From positions 1 to 8,691 of the forward strand of contig JAMJFQ010000038.1 in the NCBI GenBank assembly GCA_023544605.1: 8,691 bases of DNA, given 5' to 3'. The translations under genes were made by a program, and so were the position numbers. Each line of letters begins with the position of its first letter. The first letter of the stretch is position 1. The notes beneath the pieces were generated by a model. The model searched no databases. It was not told the origin of the DNA and was given only the letters and a program-made list of their open reading frames with translations. The stretch is from ANME-2 cluster archaeon (GTDB taxonomy: Archaea; Halobacteriota; Methanosarcinia; Methanosarcinales; Methanocomedenaceae). Below, piece after piece: positions 6,647 to 8,691 of the stretch.

Positions 6647-6677
6647 GGTATTTATTGGAATATCTATTTTGTAGTCA

Positions 6678-6710
6678 CCGGTATACCCCGTACAATGTAC
6701 CGGGCCGGTA
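6678..6710. repeat. Three alternating CCGGTA/TACCGG units between convergent genes
   Basis: CCGGTA at 6678-6683, its exact reverse complement TACCGG at 6698-6703, and CCGGTA again at 6705-6710. The second and third form an odd palindrome with a single central base, and the first and second can form a 6-bp stem with a 14-nt loop that contains GTAC-AAT-GTAC. The array lies 18-50 nt beyond the dapB stop. It could be part of the dapB 3' end, a structured RNA element or a protein site. No T tract follows on the minus strand, so a classic terminator is not shown. Confidence 0.4.
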
Positions 6711-6727
6711 TATGCCGCTTTAACTCT

Positions 6728-7525
6728 CTATTTTCCCAGCCCTAATACATCAGCCATCCCGTACACCCCGGCCGGCTGCTCCATAACCCATCCGGCAGCC
6801 CTCACCGCTCCCCCTGCAAACGCCTGCCTGCTGTGAGCCTGGTGCCGTACCTCGATGCGCTCGCCATCGCCGAAGAACATAACCGTATGGTCCCCCACCA
6901 CATCGCCGCCCCTTACTGCGTGTATACCTATCTCATCTTCCCTGGGTGCAATTCCCTGGCGTCCGTACACATAATCCCTGCCGCCCAGCACATTATTGAT
7001 AACTTCGGCAGCCTTCACCGCAGTGCCGCTGGGTGCGTCCTTCTTCTTGTTGTGGTGAACCTCCATTATCTCAACATCGAACCCATCCAGGGACCCGGCA
7101 GCCTCTTTTAGCAGTTCCCAGAAGATATTGACACCCACTGCAAAGTTAGGTGATATGACCGCAGCCACACTATTGTCGCTTATAGCCCGGTGCATCTGCT
7201 GCTTGTGCTCCTCATTAAAACCAGTGGTTCCCACCACCAGGTTGGCACCGGCATTGGCAGCCCTGACCACATTCCCGGCCGCCGCTTTAGCAATCGTAAA
7301 ATCGATAACCACCTGCGTACCAGTATCCTTTATCACGAATTCCATATCGGCAGGGTCTGATATAGGGACGCCCAGCCGCCCGGAACCAACAGCCTCACCC
7401 ACATCCATGCCAATATTGGTAATATCGAAAGCCGCAGAGAGTTCCATGTCCTGCGCAGCAAGGATATTCTGGATAATAAGGGTCCCCATCCGGCCGCATG
7501 CACCCGTGACCGCAGCCCGTATCAT
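6728..7525 (-). CDS. dapB: 4-hydroxy-tetrahydrodipicolinate reductase (DapB)
   Basis: A 265-residue NAD(P)H-dependent reductase that converts the DapA product to tetrahydrodipicolinate in the diaminopimelate route to lysine. The N-terminal Rossmann fold shows GACGRMG (8-14), VVIDFT (72-77) and VVGTTGF (97-103). The catalytic and substrate-binding part shows SPNFAVGVN (125-133), the His pair His157-His158 in EVHHNKKKDAPSGTA (155-169) with Lys161 or Lys162 as the likely catalytic lysine, and RGGDVVGDH (205-213). Length agrees with the 245-275 residue norm. All key residues are present, so it should be active. It begins 1 nt after the dapA stop, and its ribosome site AGGAG lies inside the end of dapA, so the two are cotranscribed and probably translationally coupled. 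In many archaea asd or lysC lies in the same cluster; here the gene after dapB is the convergent metK. Confidence 0.97.
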   Translation of the reverse strand: MIRAAVTGACGRMGTLIIQNILAAQDMELSAAFDITNIGMDVGEAVGSGRLGVPISDPADMEFVIKDTGTQVVIDFTIAKAAAGNVVRAANAGANLVVGTTGFNEEHKQQMHRAISDNSVAAVISPNFAVGVNIFWELLKEAAGSLDGFDVEIMEVHHNKKKDAPSGTAVKAAEVINNVLGGRDYVYGRQGIAPREDEIGIHAVRGGDVVGDHTVMFFGDGERIEVRHQAHSRQAFAGGAVRAAGWVMEQPAGVYGMADVLGLGK

Positions 7526-7526
7526 A

Positions 7527-8399
7527 TCACAGTGCTCCTATCGCTTTCAATTCTGCCCTCAGCCTGGCCTCGTTCTCAGGACTGATGGGCGCAAGGGGCA
7601 GCCTCAGGTGTCCCGCAGCCAGACCGATCAATTCGGCTGCTTTTTTCACTGGTATGGGATTGGTCTCAAGGAACAATGCATCTATCAGCGGAGCAAGCTC
7701 TGCTTCCAGTTTCTTTGCCGTGACCATATCCCCATCCTTGAAAGCCGCGACCATTCCCACCATCTTGTCAGGAACGATATTCGCTGTCACGCTTATCACA
7801 CCCACGCCGCCCAGTTCCATTATGGGCAGGGTCATAGCATCGTCTCCGGAATACACAACAAAATCTTCATCTCTGGTCAACTTTATAGTTTCAGAAATCT
7901 GGTCCAGGTCGCCGCTGGCCTCCTTAATTCCGATAATGTTGGGATGTTGGGCAAGCCGGGCCGTCACCTCGGGCTTCATGTTGATACAGGTCCGGGTAGG
8001 TACGTTATATAATATCTGGGGAATTTCTGCATTATCTGCGATGGCAGTAAAATGTTTGAGAAGCCCTTCATCATTTGGTTTATTGTAATAGGGTGTAATC
8101 AGGAGTGCTGCGTCAGCCCCTGCATCGGCGGCAAACTTTGTGAGATCAAGTGCTTCGGCTGTACTATTAGAGCCTGTACCAGCCACTACCGGGACCGATG
8201 AACAGTCCACCGTCAGCTCTATAAGGTCCTTATGCTCCTGAAAAGTAAGTGTTGCAGACTCACCGGTCGTCCCGGAAGGCACGATGCCAGATACCCCCCC
8301 CTTTACCAGAAATTCGATGTTGGACTTCACTCCATTTTCATCGATCACATCGTCCTGGGTGAAAGGTGTAATCAATGCAACAAGTACGCCATCCAGCAT
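7527..8399 (-). CDS. dapA: 4-hydroxy-tetrahydrodipicolinate synthase (DapA)
   Basis: A 290-residue class I aldolase (TIM barrel) that condenses pyruvate with aspartate-4-semialdehyde, the committed step of lysine biosynthesis. Visible active-site residues are the Thr44-Thr45 pair in PSGTTGES (41-48), Tyr104/Tyr105 in ITPYYNKP (101-108), the proton-relay Tyr131 and the carboxylate-binding Arg136 in YNVPTRT (131-137), and the Schiff-base Lys159 in GIKEASGD (157-164). Length is that of E. coli DapA (292). The GTTGES and YNVPTRT motifs favour true DapA over related aldolases such as KDG aldolase or N-acetylneuraminate lyase, and the adjacent dapB confirms it. The start is supported by AGGTGGT about 8 nt upstream. 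It lies 18 nt after rps17e, with no room for a separate leader or riboswitch, so regulation must come from the rps17e promoter or from within. Confidence 0.97.
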   Translation of the reverse strand: MLDGVLVALITPFTQDDVIDENGVKSNIEFLVKGGVSGIVPSGTTGESATLTFQEHKDLIELTVDCSSVPVVAGTGSNSTAEALDLTKFAADAGADAALLITPYYNKPNDEGLLKHFTAIADNAEIPQILYNVPTRTCINMKPEVTARLAQHPNIIGIKEASGDLDQISETIKLTRDEDFVVYSGDDAMTLPIMELGGVGVISVTANIVPDKMVGMVAAFKDGDMVTAKKLEAELAPLIDALFLETNPIPVKKAAELIGLAAGHLRLPLAPISPENEARLRAELKAIGAL

Positions 8400-8417
8400 A
8401 CTGGGACCACCTATAAT

Positions 8418-8612
8418 TTAAATTATTACAGTCTGTCTGTTTTTTTTCCTGGTAATGTATCCTGCGATCCGGTTCCTGATAACCTTGCTCTCAACATCGG
8501 TGAACTGGGTGACAAGAGGCTTGTTTACTTCAAAATCACCTGTGAATTGATCGCCTTTTTCGTTAAGTAATTGGGTGGCAAGAGATTTAATATAGCTTGG
8601 TCTGATTCCCAT
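8418..8612 (-). CDS. rps17e: Small-subunit ribosomal protein S17e
   Basis: A 64-residue basic protein of the 30S subunit, of the archaeal/eukaryotic S17e family (unrelated to bacterial S17). The diagnostic features are the N-terminal GIRPSYIKSLATQLL (2-16) and the DVESKVIRNRIAGYITRK block (39-56), which bind the 16S rRNA. Archaeal members have about 60-70 residues. The open frame extends 17 codons further upstream, but those residues are not S17e-like, and AGGAG lies at about 8619-8623, 7 nt before the ATG at 8612, so that start is chosen. The usual MGN-IRP beginning lacks the Asn here. It is the first gene of the rps17e-dapA-dapB operon, which places lysine synthesis under a ribosomal-protein promoter. 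It is also the best direct proof that the window is archaeal. Confidence 0.95.
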   Translation of the reverse strand: MGIRPSYIKSLATQLLNEKGDQFTGDFEVNKPLVTQFTDVESKVIRNRIAGYITRKKNRQTVII

Positions 8613-8659
8613 TTTTTGACTCCTATGATTGTAATATGACCTGCATACTACTCCACTAT

Positions 8660-8674
8660 TCATATATGTTTTCC
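8660..8674 (-). promoter_or_regulatory. Candidate promoter of the rps17e-dapA-dapB operon
   Basis: On the minus strand a TATA-like ACATATAT (8662-8669) is preceded by a purine-rich BRE-like GGAAA (about 8670-8674), the common archaeal arrangement. Usual spacing puts transcription start near 8638, giving a leader of about 25 nt with the AGGAG ribosome site inside it. The window ends 17 bp further on, so an upstream gene and readthrough cannot be judged. Confidence 0.45.
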
Positions 8675-8691
8675 TTCATCAATAGTCTCAT

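Noticed and set aside
7128..8012. Long open frame of 294 codons on the plus strand
   Set aside because: It is wholly antisense to dapA and dapB, whose families and active sites are unmistakable; the translation is rich in Ser, Cys and His without domain motifs and there is no ribosome site.
8613..8663. N-terminal extension of S17e by 17 codons
   Set aside because: The extra residues are not S17e-like, the AGGAG site fits the ATG at 8612, and the extension would begin on the candidate TATA box.
8656..8691. Possible 3' end of an upstream minus-strand gene (11 codons then TAG)
   Set aside because: Too short to distinguish from chance; a second frame also runs to a stop here and no family tail such as aspartate kinase can be recognised.
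1..8691. CRISPR array, transposon, toxin-antitoxin, phage, tRNA or rRNA
   Set aside because: No regularly spaced repeats, terminal inverted repeats, transposase/integrase motifs or tRNA cloverleaf were seen, and nearly all the sequence is occupied by assigned genes.

Overview
The window comes from an archaeon, most probably a methanogenic or methane-oxidising euryarchaeon related to Methanosarcinales or the ANME-2/Methanoperedens group. The evidence is an archaeal ribosomal protein S17e gene, an archaeal-type peptidyl-tRNA hydrolase (Pth2), a double-thioredoxin-fold protein disulfide oxidoreductase, an AfpA-type archaeoflavoprotein, a COG1665-like archaeal nucleotidyltransferase, and AT-rich TATA-like promoters combined with clear Shine-Dalgarno sites. 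The lineage is inferred from gene content only; no rRNA or other phylogenetic marker beyond S17e is present.

Layout, left to right: (1) a TauE/SafE-family membrane permease (+) that converges on a protein disulfide oxidoreductase gene (-). (2) A minus-strand operon read from about 3653 down to 1568: a protein with two SIS domains, an unrecognised acidic/hydrophilic protein with a probable small beta domain, and pth2. The last two genes overlap by 8 bp. (3) A divergent promoter region (3654-3756), then a plus-strand pair: a predicted nucleotidyltransferase and a cysteine-free AfpA-like flavoprotein. (4) metK (+), encoding S-adenosylmethionine synthetase of the bacterial type, with its own promoter region and a candidate hairpin plus T-tract terminator. 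(5) A convergent minus-strand operon rps17e-dapA-dapB, with gaps of 18 and 1 nt, that couples a ribosomal protein to the first two committed steps of lysine biosynthesis from aspartate semialdehyde.

The genes are mostly housekeeping: lysine synthesis, AdoMet synthesis, peptidyl-tRNA recycling, translation and thiol-disulfide exchange. I see no CRISPR array, transposase, integrase, toxin-antitoxin pair, phage gene, tRNA or rRNA, and nothing that amounts to a new defence or mobile system. The points most worth a second look are the bacterial-type MetK in an archaeal setting, the tandem-SIS protein whose two halves keep different parts of the phosphohexuloisomerase active site, the unrecognised 195-residue protein translationally coupled to pth2, and the nucleotidyltransferase-flavoprotein pairing. 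All intergenic stretches are shorter than 150 bases.
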